A stretch of 64,000 nt of DNA from Bacteroidota bacterium (lineage in GTDB: Bacteria; Bacteroidota; Bacteroidia; Chitinophagales; BACL12), in contig JADJJZ010000029.1 in assembly GCA_016706255.1 (NCBI GenBank), positions 868,001 through 932,000 of the forward strand. Reading direction: 5' to 3'. The notes under the pieces are model-generated. The model was not told the origin of the DNA. It saw nothing but the letters and a program-made list of their open reading frames with translations, and did no database searches. The translations under genes and the position numbers were made by a program. Every line of letters starts with the position of its first letter. Position 1 is the stretch's first letter. This document shows positions 17,135 to 27,800 of this stretch, one piece after another.

Positions 17135-20100
17135 ATGCGAATAGCCCTACTCAACTTCGTATTGTTTACTTCCCTATTATCAACCCAGGCTCAAAGCCTT
17201 GTTACTGCTGAGATTTTTCATGGAAATGATGCTCAGGGAACACAATCAATAACCTCCGATGCCAATAATAATATTATATGTGCTACCGGCTTTTGGGATG
17301 ATTTAGATGGCGATCCCGGTCCCGGAACTGCCAATTTAAACGCTTTTGGCTCACAAGATGTAGCAATTACAAAGCTGGATCCGTCGGGTAATTTAATCTG
17401 GACCAAACAAATAGGCGGAACAGGATTTGAAACACCTCAGGTAATTGAAGCAGATGCTTCAGGTAATATTTATGTGTTCGGCTATTTTAATGGCACTATC
17501 GATATGAATCCCGGGCCCGGAACTACAAATTTGGTTTCAGCCGGCAGCGACGATTTATATTGTGGTAAATACGATGTAAACGGGAGTTTATTATGGGCTG
17601 TAAGAACAGGTGGAAGCGGAACCGAACAGAGTTATGGTTTTGATTTAGATGCTTCAGGCGATCCTGTAATTTATGGTTATTTCCAAAATACCGTAGATTT
17701 TGATCCGGGACCGGCTACGGCTAATTTAACTGCCGGATTTGCAGGCTCCGATTTTATTTTAAAATTAAATGCAGATGGAACATATAATAATGCTCTATTA
17801 ATGGCATCTGCTTATGGAAATAAAATGACGATAGATGCATCGGATAATATTTATTTAACAGGATTATTTTGGGAAACGGTAGATTTTGATCCGGGTCCTG
17901 CGGTGCATAATTTGGTTGCTTCCGGTTTTTCTGCTGATGCTTTTGTATTAAAATTAAATAGTGCTAATGTTTATCAGTGGGCGATAAAAATTTCAGGATC
18001 GTTAAGCGAACAAGGCGTTGGAATTTCCTATGATGAAAATAGTGATGCAGTTTATGTAAGTGGATTTTTTGAAGGGACAGTAGATATCAATCCCGGACCT
18101 GCTGTTCAAAATTTAGTTTCGCTGGGAGGTGTTGATGCTTATATTGCAAAATTTAATGGCAGTGATGGCGCTTTAATATGGGGTAAATTAGTTGGTGGAG
18201 TAGATTACCAGAATTTAACGAGTATTGTTGTAAGCAGCACGGGTAGTGTATGGGCGACAGGCAGTTTTGCGAACACTGTAGATTTTGATCCGGGCCCTGC
18301 AGTACATAATATTACATCAAATGGATTTCAGGATATTATTAAATTAAATTGGGATGCTGACGGTAATTATATTGATGCACAAAAAATAGGCGGAACAAAT
18401 TCCGATTATGGTGCATGGATAGATATTGATGCTGAAGGTGCCATTTTAATTTCAGGCATATTTGAAGGATTAGTAGATTTTGATCCGGGTGATGTTACAT
18501 TTAATTTAAATTCAGCATTCACCGGTTGGGATGGTTATGTTGCGAAATATTGTACTGTTTATACCATAAATAATTATGTAAGTATTTGTGAAGGTGATAG
18601 TTATTTTGCAGGAGGTGCAAATCAAACGGAGCCTGGTGATTATTTTGATTATTATACACCTATTGAAGGATGCGATAGTATTATAATTACGCATTTAAGT
18701 ATAAATAACCCTGTTGTGAACCTGGGTGCAAATTATACGATTTGCAGTGGAACTACCACCACATTAAACGCCGGAAACCCCGGTGCCACTTACCTTTGGA
18801 ACACAGGTGCAACCACACAAACAATTACAATTGGAACAGCAGGAACATACTCCGTTACCATAACTGACCCTGCAGGATGTGTTGCGTCAGATGCGATAAC
18901 AATAAGTGTAAATCCTTCACCAACTGTTAATTTAGGTGCAGATATTTCTGCGTGTGCAGATGAAACTGTTGTATTAAATGCAGGAAATACGGGAGCAAAT
19001 TATTTATGGAATACAGGTGCTACTACACAAACAATTAATGCCAATACAACAGGTACTTATTCAGTAACCGTTACCAATGGTTTTGGTTGTTTTGCTTCAG
19101 ATGTTATTAATGTAAATATTCATGCTTTACCAACGGTTGAATTAGGTGCATCAATTGATTTTTGTACAGGAGAAAATGTTACACTTGATGCCGGTAATCC
19201 GGGTGCTACATATTTATGGAGTACGGGTGCAACTACACAAACAATTACAACTTCTACCCCGGGCACTTATTCAGTTACCGTAACAAATGCATTTGGTTGT
19301 GATAAATCAGATAATATTACTTTAACCGAACATGCTGCACCAATAGTAGATTTAGGTGCTGATATAATTGTTTGCGCTGATGAATTAATTATTTTAGATG
19401 CTGAAAATCCAGGTGCTAATTACGCATGGAATACAGGTGCTTTTACACAAACCATTACTGTAACCGAAAGTGGAAATTATGGTGTTGTAGTAACAAATGC
19501 TTTTGGTTGCAGCGATAATGATTTGGTAAATATTGTAATACATGATTTACCTGTTTTAGACTTAGGAACCACTTTACAATTTTGCGAAAATACCGATATC
19601 ACTTTAGATGCAGAAAATATCGGTTCAACATATTTATGGAACACGGGTGCCACCACACAAACCATCACCACTGCTATTCCCGGCACATTTAGTGTTACCG
19701 TTACCAATGCAAATGGATGTATTGCTTTTGATGAAGTAGACGTAACTGTTTTACCTGCTCCTGTTATTGATTTAGGAATTGATACCGGCTTTTGCGCAGG
19801 CTCAACATTTACGATTAACGCTACAACTCCGGATGTTTCCTATTTGTGGAACACCGGAGCCACTACTTCAACAATTAATGTAAATACTCCGGGTTTGTTT
19901 TCTGTAATTATTACAAACGGTTTTGGCTGCAGCGATACAGATGCAATTAATTTAATTGAATATGATTTACCGGTTGTAAATTTAGGTGATGATGATTCGT
20001 ATTGTTCAGGTGAAGCGATTTTGTTGGATGCAACAAATCCCGATTGCACCTATTTATGGAATACTGGCGCCACAACGCCAACATTATATATAACTGAAAG

Positions 20101-20878
20101 TGGTACTTTTAGTGTAACAGTTACTAACGCTCAAGGTTGTTCAGCCTTTGATGAAATTAATATTATTGTAAATCCATTACCGGTTGCAGATTTAGGACCC
20201 GATGTTACCACTTGTGCAGAGGTTCCTGTTTTACTGGATGCCACTACGCCATTCTGTTCATATTTATGGAGCACAGGTGAAACTACTGCTACCATATTAG
20301 TTTCTGAACCGGGTTTGTATACTGTAGCAATCACAAATTCATTTGGGTGTTTTATTATTGATTCCATTCATATTTTTAATTATGCTCCTACAGCAGTTGC
20401 ATTAATACTACCTTTTGAAACAATATGTAATAATATTGCGCCATTTACGCTTACAGGCGGAACTCCGGATGGTGGAATTTATTCGGGTGATGGTGTTACG
20501 GATAACATTTTTAATGCCAATGAAGCCGGTGCAGGAACACATGTAATCACTTATTCGTATACCGATATAAACGGTTGTACAACTACTGCAGAACAAAGCA
20601 TAACAGTTACTATTTGTCAGGAAGTTGAAACCGGTGCGGAGGGCAGCATTACACTTTATCCAAATCCTGCGATGAATCAATTTATCATTGAAAATACTAC
20701 ACATCAACACTTAGAAAATATTGCTATTTATAATGCAAACGGAGATTTAGTTTTCAGTGAAATCAATATTGCTGTCGGATCTCCTGTCCAATCAGTTGAT
20801 ATACAACATTTACCTTCCGGTTACTATCAGGTTAAATTGAATGGAACAATTGTATTACCGTTGATTATCAGCAAATAA
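17135..20878 (+). CDS. Large adhesin-like T9SS protein: SBBP-type propeller plus eight Ig-like repeats
   Basis: 1247 residues with signal peptide MRIALLNFVLFTSLLSTQAQ. Residues about 30-470 hold seven blades of roughly 55-60 residues, each with a D-F-D-P-G-P-A-x-x-N-L motif and an AYIAKFNG or AFVLKLN-type strand, resembling SBBP beta-propeller repeats. A linker with two Cys (VSICEGDSYFAGG, EGCDSIIITHL) follows. Residues about 529-1088 are eight tandem 70-residue Ig-like repeats, each with YLWNTGATTQTI, GTYSVTVTN and two Cys that could form a disulphide. A C-terminal Ig-like segment (PFTLTGGTPDGGIYSG) and a T9SS sorting domain (YPNPAMNQFIIEN, LPSGYYQVKLNG) end the protein. Likely a surface-displayed stalk or adhesin; ligand unknown. 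Followed by a bidirectional terminator. Confidence 0.88.
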   Translation: MRIALLNFVLFTSLLSTQAQSLVTAEIFHGNDAQGTQSITSDANNNIICATGFWDDLDGDPGPGTANLNAFGSQDVAITKLDPSGNLIWTKQIGGTGFETPQVIEADASGNIYVFGYFNGTIDMNPGPGTTNLVSAGSDDLYCGKYDVNGSLLWAVRTGGSGTEQSYGFDLDASGDPVIYGYFQNTVDFDPGPATANLTAGFAGSDFILKLNADGTYNNALLMASAYGNKMTIDASDNIYLTGLFWETVDFDPGPAVHNLVASGFSADAFVLKLNSANVYQWAIKISGSLSEQGVGISYDENSDAVYVSGFFEGTVDINPGPAVQNLVSLGGVDAYIAKFNGSDGALIWGKLVGGVDYQNLTSIVVSSTGSVWATGSFANTVDFDPGPAVHNITSNGFQDIIKLNWDADGNYIDAQKIGGTNSDYGAWIDIDAEGAILISGIFEGLVDFDPGDVTFNLNSAFTGWDGYVAKYCTVYTINNYVSICEGDSYFAGGANQTEPGDYFDYYTPIEGCDSIIITHLSINNPVVNLGANYTICSGTTTTLNAGNPGATYLWNTGATTQTITIGTAGTYSVTITDPAGCVASDAITISVNPSPTVNLGADISACADETVVLNAGNTGANYLWNTGATTQTINANTTGTYSVTVTNGFGCFASDVINVNIHALPTVELGASIDFCTGENVTLDAGNPGATYLWSTGATTQTITTSTPGTYSVTVTNAFGCDKSDNITLTEHAAPIVDLGADIIVCADELIILDAENPGANYAWNTGAFTQTITVTESGNYGVVVTNAFGCSDNDLVNIVIHDLPVLDLGTTLQFCENTDITLDAENIGSTYLWNTGATTQTITTAIPGTFSVTVTNANGCIAFDEVDVTVLPAPVIDLGIDTGFCAGSTFTINATTPDVSYLWNTGATTSTINVNTPGLFSVIITNGFGCSDTDAINLIEYDLPVVNLGDDDSYCSGEAILLDATNPDCTYLWNTGATTPTLYITESGTFSVTVTNAQGCSAFDEINIIVNPLPVADLGPDVTTCAEVPVLLDATTPFCSYLWSTGETTATILVSEPGLYTVAITNSFGCFIIDSIHIFNYAPTAVALILPFETICNNIAPFTLTGGTPDGGIYSGDGVTDNIFNANEAGAGTHVITYSYTDINGCTTTAEQSITVTICQEVETGAEGSITLYPNPAMNQFIIENTTHQHLENIAIYNANGDLVFSEINIAVGSPVQSVDIQHLPSGYYQVKLNGTIVLPLIISK
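18719..20398 (+). repeat. Eight in-phase 210-bp coding repeats
   Basis: The Ig-like block of the 17135 gene consists of eight units of exactly 210 bp (70 codons) without any length variation, 1680 bp in all. Units start NLGANYT, NLGADIS, ELGASID, DLGADII, DLGTTLQ, DLGIDTG, NLGDDDS and DLGPDVT. The LWNTGATTQTI part is the most conserved. Nucleotide identity has drifted, so the array is not freshly amplified. Confidence 0.85.
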
Positions 20879-20910
20879 ATTCCGGACTCACCCTTAAAAA
20901 ATATTGCAAT

Positions 20911-20948
20911 AAAAAAGAGGCTGTCCTGTTGGGGCAGCCTCTTTTTTT
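20911..20948. terminator. Bidirectional terminator
   Basis: AGAGGCTG (20916-20923) pairs with CAGCCTCT (20935-20942), 11-nt loop, A run before and T run after. It lies between convergent genes ending at 20878 and 20963. Confidence 0.88.
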
Positions 20949-20962
20949 AAATTAAATATGAT

Positions 20963-22930
20963 TTATTGTGGTTCCAGAATCAATGAAACTTTATTAAAGT
21001 TTGCTGCTGCATTAATTACTTTTCTGTAATCTTCATATTCTGAAACAGGAAGTACAATTACTTTGTAATATTCATCAATTACTACTTTAACGGTATTTCC
21101 GGTTACTGTGTAATTAGAAGTAAATGTCATTGTACGTTCGCCATTTTTTTCCTGGAAAACATCTATTTTAAGATCATCAAGATTTGTGCATTTATAGCCT
21201 TCAGGCATTACAAAAGTAAGTTCGCGGTGATACCATCTGTTAAAACCGTTTTCTACTTCTAAAACCCTTTCCTTTTCCTGATAAATTTCAGCTTGTGGGC
21301 CAATGAGTAAACCGATATTAAACAAATATTGGTTACCTGCTTTTTCTACAAATTGTGATGAATGAAAAGTTGCTTTGGTAACTAACGGTTTCAAACCAAA
21401 ATAAATACCACCGGCATTTTCAAGTGTAACCTGAATGTCTTCAGCTTTTTCTGCAATTTGTTTAACCTGTGCTTCTGAAACTTCTTTTTTATTATCTTCA
21501 TCCAGGTAATCATAAACAACCTGGGTAGATTGTGCATAATATCCGGTTTCTTTTAAGGTTAAGGTATACAGCGGGTTGTCGATGTCTTTATTTAAATCAA
21601 CTTCCATACTGATATTATTTTGTGTTTTATCGTATGGCAATGCATCAATAAAGTTCACTTTAGCAACAGCAGTTTTAAAATCACCTACTTCCACCGGTTT
21701 AATATATACTGCATAATTATATTGTAATCCTGATGTAATAAATCCTAAGCGTGAAAACACACTGCTTGGTTCCATGTGCATATTCAGATCGGGGAAATAA
21801 ATCAGGTATTCATCAAGGTAGCTATAACTTTCAAAATCTTTGTCGAAACGTTCATCAAAGCGGTTTGTTGTAATGGCAATCTGGTGTTCAATACCCAGTG
21901 ACTGGAATATGGCAACATATAATCTTAACATACCAAACTGGGTACCGATTTTTCCATCAATTACCCCTTCAAGATCGCTATATTGCGGGATGTAAAATTC
22001 AATTACATTAAAATTTGTTTTAAGGTATTGTTCAATTGCCCTGATTTTGTCCTCCTCTGTGAGGGCAAGTTTCAGATCCATAGATTTAATTAGCTTTTGC
22101 AGCTTTTTATTGGTGCCGCCGGAAATTTCGCCATACATCGCAGCATAAACATCTTCTGCATATTTGCTATAACGGTAGAAATCGCTTTTGTTGTTCGACT
22201 TATTTGCTTGTAGTTTGTAAACAAGAAACATTTCATTGGCATCCACATTGGCAAAATCTTCCTCGGCTAAACCTGCAATTTCAGGCATCGTTACTGAATA
22301 AATATTTACATCATTATTAGCAGAGTCCAAGGCAACATCGGGTAAACCATTATAAGATTTAAATGCAAAAACCAGATTTGCAGGAGAAATTAATTTAAAC
22401 TCAACATTTTTTTTCAATACAGCACCCTGTAAAGTTGAACGTGAACCGGAAAGTTCAGGTGATTCTTTTAACAAGAAAAAATATTCAATTTCACTACCTA
22501 AATCAACCCCTTCCAATGCAAAATATTTCAACTTACGCTGCGACTCTTCATCAACAGATTCTTTCACATCTCGTTCACCAAGTGTTTTTACTTCGCCTTT
22601 GCTGTTGATTACGCGCACCTTCTGACGAATCATATCACTTTCATCATAATACGGTAAGTATAATTTATTATTATCAGATATTGCATCATCTGAATTTACG
22701 CGTATAATAACGTGATGAACATAAGTACATTCGAGTTCACCCTTATCATTATACGTGAAATCATAAACCAGTTTATCTTTTAAAATTACTTCCGGCAAAG
22801 CAGCTTCTTCGGTAGTAAGATCGTGCAGTTTAGGGCTCTTTTCCCAATCATATTTATCAATAGTTTCAACCTGCGCATAGGTTGATACCAAAGTGAATCC
22901 AAAAATGAGGGCGGTTAGTGTTTTTTTCAT
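20963..22930 (-). CDS. DUF3857 protein with degenerate transglutaminase-like domain
   Basis: 655 residues, signal peptide MKKTLTALIFGFTLVSTYAQ. The N-terminal half matches the DUF3857 layout (YVHHVIIRVNSDDAI, QKVRVINSKGEVKTL, YFALEGVDLGSEIEYFF). The middle corresponds to a transglutaminase-like fold (EEDKIRAIEQYLKTNFNVIEF then GKIGTQFGMLRLYVAIFQSLGIEHQIAI). Where the active paralog has G-D-C-K-G, this protein has T-Q-F-G-M, with no Cys, so it should not be catalytic. The C-terminal third is beta-rich (PEGYKCTNLDDLKI). It starts 1 bp after the stop of the intact paralog at 22932-24851, the third gene of the operon that begins at 28161. A binding or accessory role for the active partner is a reasonable inference. 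Probably periplasmic. Confidence 0.8.
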   Translation of the reverse strand: MKKTLTALIFGFTLVSTYAQVETIDKYDWEKSPKLHDLTTEEAALPEVILKDKLVYDFTYNDKGELECTYVHHVIIRVNSDDAISDNNKLYLPYYDESDMIRQKVRVINSKGEVKTLGERDVKESVDEESQRKLKYFALEGVDLGSEIEYFFLLKESPELSGSRSTLQGAVLKKNVEFKLISPANLVFAFKSYNGLPDVALDSANNDVNIYSVTMPEIAGLAEEDFANVDANEMFLVYKLQANKSNNKSDFYRYSKYAEDVYAAMYGEISGGTNKKLQKLIKSMDLKLALTEEDKIRAIEQYLKTNFNVIEFYIPQYSDLEGVIDGKIGTQFGMLRLYVAIFQSLGIEHQIAITTNRFDERFDKDFESYSYLDEYLIYFPDLNMHMEPSSVFSRLGFITSGLQYNYAVYIKPVEVGDFKTAVAKVNFIDALPYDKTQNNISMEVDLNKDIDNPLYTLTLKETGYYAQSTQVVYDYLDEDNKKEVSEAQVKQIAEKAEDIQVTLENAGGIYFGLKPLVTKATFHSSQFVEKAGNQYLFNIGLLIGPQAEIYQEKERVLEVENGFNRWYHRELTFVMPEGYKCTNLDDLKIDVFQEKNGERTMTFTSNYTVTGNTVKVVIDEYYKVIVLPVSEYEDYRKVINAAANFNKVSLILEPQ

Positions 22931-22931
22931 G

Positions 22932-24851
22932 TTATTTCTTTTTAAATATTACTACTTCGTTATAAGCGCTGTTAATTTGTTTAATCATAGCATTCCACTC
23001 AGCAAAATGCGTTTGGTCGAGCAGCAGGAAATCAATAATGATATTGGAAGTCATTATCAGTTGATTGCCAACTTGTTCATATTTGATAGTATAATTGAAT
23101 AAACTATTGGCGTAAACCGAATTTTCAGGCAAATGGTCTACAACATAACCTTCCGGTATATCAAAAACAACTGTTCGTTTAATATTTTTCTTAAATTCTT
23201 CTTCAAACGGAATTGTTCGGCCGTTATCAAATTTGAATGTAGATAAATCTTTATCTAAGGTTAGATTAACATATATCTTATCATCCTTTATACGTGCATA
23301 GTTTTTAATTTTAAATTCATAATGCACAAACATATCTTTGTCACGATCCAGCAGGTTTTCTGCATAAATGGTGTCGAGTGAAAAAGTATTATTTCCAATT
23401 TCGTAAATGGAAGTTAATGTTTTTTCGCGGTATTCAGGGCGAACGTTTTTAAATATATTAGTAAAATCACCTCTAACATAACCCGTGTATCTGCTGGTTG
23501 AATTTCCAATTATTTCGCTGCCTTCGAGTTTTAAATTCATTTTTTCTTCCAAAATATTTTTTTCCGGTTCCATAACAGGAACTTGCACTACCTCATATGC
23601 ACCTTTCCCTAAATGGATAAGTGCTTCTTTTCCCTGAATAAATCCGGAAGGCATACCAAATGGCAGATAAGAATCAGTTCCATCCAGGAAAATATATTTA
23701 CCATCCGATTTATAAGCAGCGATCATGTGGTTATCGTTTGCCGGTGTTGGCACTGTAGAATAAGTATAAGGAATATCTCTGGTGCCAATCCAAACCAGAT
23801 GTGCATCAACGCCTGCAATTTGCATCATTCCGGTAATAATACTTGCCATCCCTTTACAGTCGCCGTAACGTTTTGTGCAAACTGCCGCTGCCTGACTTGG
23901 AACAAAACCATCCATACCGGCTTCAAATGCTACATATTTAATATTATCCTGCACCCACTGATATATTTTTTTTGCTTTTTCATCAGGTGAAGTAATTCCG
24001 GTAACGAGCGAGTCAACAACTTTTTTCACTTCATCATTTGGTACAATATTTACACCATCAACAAAATCGTAATAAAAATTATGTAAGTCAGCAACATCAT
24101 TAATTACATCTACCTTTTTTCCATCCAGCATATAACTTTTTATATAAACGATTACATGCGGTGCATAATACCTGATTGATGGTGCATTTGATTCCACTTC
24201 AATTTTTGGCATATTCGTCATTTTCCAAGAATACACCTGTTTTCCTTTTTCATCTGTTTTTTTAAAATTGAGTGCCTCGGCAGTGGTATTCATATACACA
24301 ATTTCGAGCTCTGTTCCTGCTGGGCAGCTAATGGTAAATGCGCTACTTTCAGTAGGACAGAAATCGCCAAAAATGTGCATCGGTAAAAACCTTGGCTCAA
24401 CAATTTCATTTGTGTAGTCCATTACCCTTCTGCAACCTTTTGCCAGCATCGGGAAATTAAATGTTTTTTCTTTTGAATCATCAAAAAAGATATCACCACG
24501 AACAACATCATTGGTATAGAAATAATCTACATCAACCGATTTATACTTTTTACCATCCGGAATTAATGTTTTAGCCGAAAGGTCAATCAATGGCATCCAT
24601 CCGGAATACTCCACAGATTCATCATTGTAAATATTTGCCTTTTCGGTAAGCAACAGCATATCTTCAAAATAATGTGCTGTAATATTTAATTTACCTTTTT
24701 TAACCTCCATATTAATATCGGCATCTTGCTGTAAATAAATTACAGGTTCACCCGGATATTTTGTGGTATAGGTATTAACATCTAGCGGCTCCTGCCCGAA
24801 TACGGAGCCAATCAGCAAAAATATTGCTGCGGAAGTGAGGATTTTATTCAT
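22932..24851 (-). CDS. DUF3857 / transglutaminase-domain secreted protein
   Basis: 639 residues, signal peptide MNKILTSAAIFLLIGSVFGQ. DUF3857 spans roughly residues 50-230 and a transglutaminase-like domain about 275-400. The catalytic triad is visible: Cys332 in RYGDCKGMA, His375 in NDNHMIAA and Asp390 in YIFLDGTDSYLP. The C-terminal domain ends with PEGYVVDHLPENS and a beta-rich tail. Enzymes of this fold hydrolyse or crosslink peptide amide bonds; in Bacteroidota the substrates of DUF3857 proteins are mostly unknown. It lies 7 bp downstream of the large MORN-repeat gene and 1 bp before an inactive paralog, strongly suggesting co-transcription and linked function. Predicted periplasmic or exported. 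Confidence 0.88.
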   Translation of the reverse strand: MNKILTSAAIFLLIGSVFGQEPLDVNTYTTKYPGEPVIYLQQDADINMEVKKGKLNITAHYFEDMLLLTEKANIYNDESVEYSGWMPLIDLSAKTLIPDGKKYKSVDVDYFYTNDVVRGDIFFDDSKEKTFNFPMLAKGCRRVMDYTNEIVEPRFLPMHIFGDFCPTESSAFTISCPAGTELEIVYMNTTAEALNFKKTDEKGKQVYSWKMTNMPKIEVESNAPSIRYYAPHVIVYIKSYMLDGKKVDVINDVADLHNFYYDFVDGVNIVPNDEVKKVVDSLVTGITSPDEKAKKIYQWVQDNIKYVAFEAGMDGFVPSQAAAVCTKRYGDCKGMASIITGMMQIAGVDAHLVWIGTRDIPYTYSTVPTPANDNHMIAAYKSDGKYIFLDGTDSYLPFGMPSGFIQGKEALIHLGKGAYEVVQVPVMEPEKNILEEKMNLKLEGSEIIGNSTSRYTGYVRGDFTNIFKNVRPEYREKTLTSIYEIGNNTFSLDTIYAENLLDRDKDMFVHYEFKIKNYARIKDDKIYVNLTLDKDLSTFKFDNGRTIPFEEEFKKNIKRTVVFDIPEGYVVDHLPENSVYANSLFNYTIKYEQVGNQLIMTSNIIIDFLLLDQTHFAEWNAMIKQINSAYNEVVIFKKK

Positions 24852-24858
24852 CTATTTT

Positions 24859-27800
24859 TTATTTCTCTGATACTATTTTATCGTTGTAATAAATTATTGT
24901 TTTCAATAATTTTCCTGTTTTATCATATATCTTTTTTTCACCATATAAATCACCGGCAATGTAATGTGCAACTTCAGAAACCTGGCCATTTTCAAAATAT
25001 TTGGTAAATACACCTTCCAGTTGATCATTTACATAAGTTCCTTCACTTTCTAATTTCCCGTTGGCATAATACATTTTTCTTACACCTTCCAGTTTATCGT
25101 TTTTGTAATTTGCTTCTTCCATTAATTTACCGGATGAGAAATATTCTTTGTAAGTACCTTGATACCAGCCTTTTACTAAAGTATATTCAACTGATTTTTT
25201 TCCGTTTGTATAATAGGCAACGATATTAGCATTTCCACCTTCAATGGTAATTACCGGCACCAACTTTCCATTTGTGCCATTGTAAGTATAACTTACCACT
25301 TTATCATTAATATAGTTTTTAATTAACTGTAACTCACCGGTATTATCATAATATTTAAACTCGCCATATCGGATGCCGTTAATATATTCACCTTCTAATT
25401 CGAGTTTACCATTATCGTAATACAATATATAAGCGCCATTTTCTTCATCGGCAGCGTATTCACGTTTACTCTCAATTTTTCCATCTTCAGTATAAATAAA
25501 TTTCACCCCTTCGTTAGAACCTAATACATAAGGTTCTTCAATATGTACTTTTCCATTTGGGTAATACCATTTCCACATGCCATGGCGCTCGCCGTTTACC
25601 AAATCACCTTCTGTTTCAACAACTCCACCAGGGCCATACCAGGTATGTTTGCCATTGCGTTCACCATTCATGTAACCACCATTCATATACACGGTGCCAT
25701 TATAGTTGAGCACTTTTAAATCCACTTTTTCTTTGTCGATTAATGTTGAATCTACAACTGCACCGGTTGAATCATAATCATAAGATCTTAAGATAATTCC
25801 TTCAAGCATGTAATATTCAGATTCTTTGTTGCCTTTAACATCATAATATTCCTGCCATCCGTGTTGCAAATTATCCATATAATACAATTTGAATTTGATT
25901 TCACCATTGTCATGATATCCAAGCCATTCACCCTGACGTTCGCCTTTTACATATACGCCGGTTTCAGTTAATAAACCGTTCTCGTTAAATATTTTCAACT
26001 CACCATCTCTATCATCATCTTTCCATGTTACGGTTGAAGAAATACTTCCATCTTCAAAAAATTCAGTTTGTTTTCCGTCCAGCAAACCATCCTTGAACGT
26101 TTGTTCAGTACTGATATTACCATATTCATTATAATATTTCCAAACACCATTTTGAGATGAACCTACGTAATCACCTTCAAAATCTTTAATACCATCTTCA
26201 TCCATTCCAACAAATGGGAATTTGGTTAATTTTCTTTTGCCTTCAGATATCACTTTTCCGCTTTTATCGTAATAGGTATAGGCAGTAATTTCACCTTTGG
26301 TATATTCCCATGTGTAATGTAAAACGCCATCAGGTGCATAATTTTTTGAAATACCATTCTTTTTGCCGGTTTCATCATAACTTTCTTCTGATTCCAGTTT
26401 ACCGTTTCGATAATAGGTTTTATGTGTGCCAACAAAACTTGTTTTTTTAGCAACTCCTTCTGCCTGAATATTTCCGTTAGAATGATATGCAACAAACGGT
26501 CCTTCCGATTCGTCGTTCACGAGCGTTTCAGTAAATGATAATTTACCATCCGCATAAAATTCCTCGTGTTTCCCTTCTGCTTTTCCGGCTTTAAATTCAG
26601 TTACTTCAGAAATTTGTCCGTTCGCATAATATCTGGTCACTTTACCATCCAGTTCATTTTTCTTATATTCAGCTACCACACTTTTTAATCCGTTTGGATA
26701 ATACATTGTGAAGGTTCCTTCCAGCATATCATCTTCATAATTCTTTTCAACATAAATACCACCGTAATAGTAATATTCCTTAAATAAACCGTAGGCTTTG
26801 CCTTCCGTGTAATTGCCTTCAAGGCTCACCTGACCATTTGAGTAATATTTAGTGTATTTTCCATTGTATAAATCATTTGTAAATTCAATTGCTTCAGTCA
26901 GATTACCAAATTCGTCATAAAATTTACTCAGTCCGTTTTTTTCACCTGAGCGATTAAATGTTCCGGTTGTATATATATTTCCTGCTATATTATAAACCTC
27001 AAAATCGCCAACCAATTTATCTTCTTTACCAACTTTTTCAATATTACCAACAATACTTAACGTATTATATTCACTATACAGGAAAGTAACTTTAGTTTTT
27101 TTACCATTTAATACATAATTATGCATTTTATGCTGATTGTAATAAGTATCAGGCCACCATGTATCAAAACTTTTTAAATCGGAAACATGTTTACCTAAAA
27201 TCTTTTGGACATTTTGATTATCTGCACTTATTAAAATATAATAGCTGAAGTCTTCGAATTTGTTTGCTTCCATCAACATTTTAAAATAGGGCACATAAAA
27301 TTCCATCCAGAATCCCTTATCACTTGCATCATATTCAACCTTATTTAACATCAGGTGAATTTGTTTCATAAAGTCATAGTTGCCAAAATCACCGGGAACT
27401 TTATATTTTTTGTTTGCAGAAACTTTGTTGCTCAATAAAAGTTCCACTTCAGAAAAATCATCACCATCACCAAATTTAATATCGTGTTTATCTAATTGAG
27501 AAGACGGGTCGGTAGCAACCGAAACTAAAAGATCTAAAGCTGATTTCGAACGATTGGTATTAGGCTCAAGAATTAAAAATGTACATAAACTCAGGAGCGA
27601 TTGAACTGTTTTTCCTTCCATTGCAGTCAAACTTGCCAGCATTAAATGTGTTCCCGGATGGCTAGGATTAATTTCTAATACATCCTTAAAACGTTGTACA
27701 GCTTCAGGATATTTTTTCATATTATAATAAGTAACTCCCTGATTAAAAATGAGCTGCACATTTTTAGGAAATAACTTAATACCCTGATCATACGCAGCGA

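Noticed and set aside
19477..20367. Antisense ORFs across the Ig-like repeats
   Set aside because: They are shadows of the repetitive coding strand, with no start context or family similarity.
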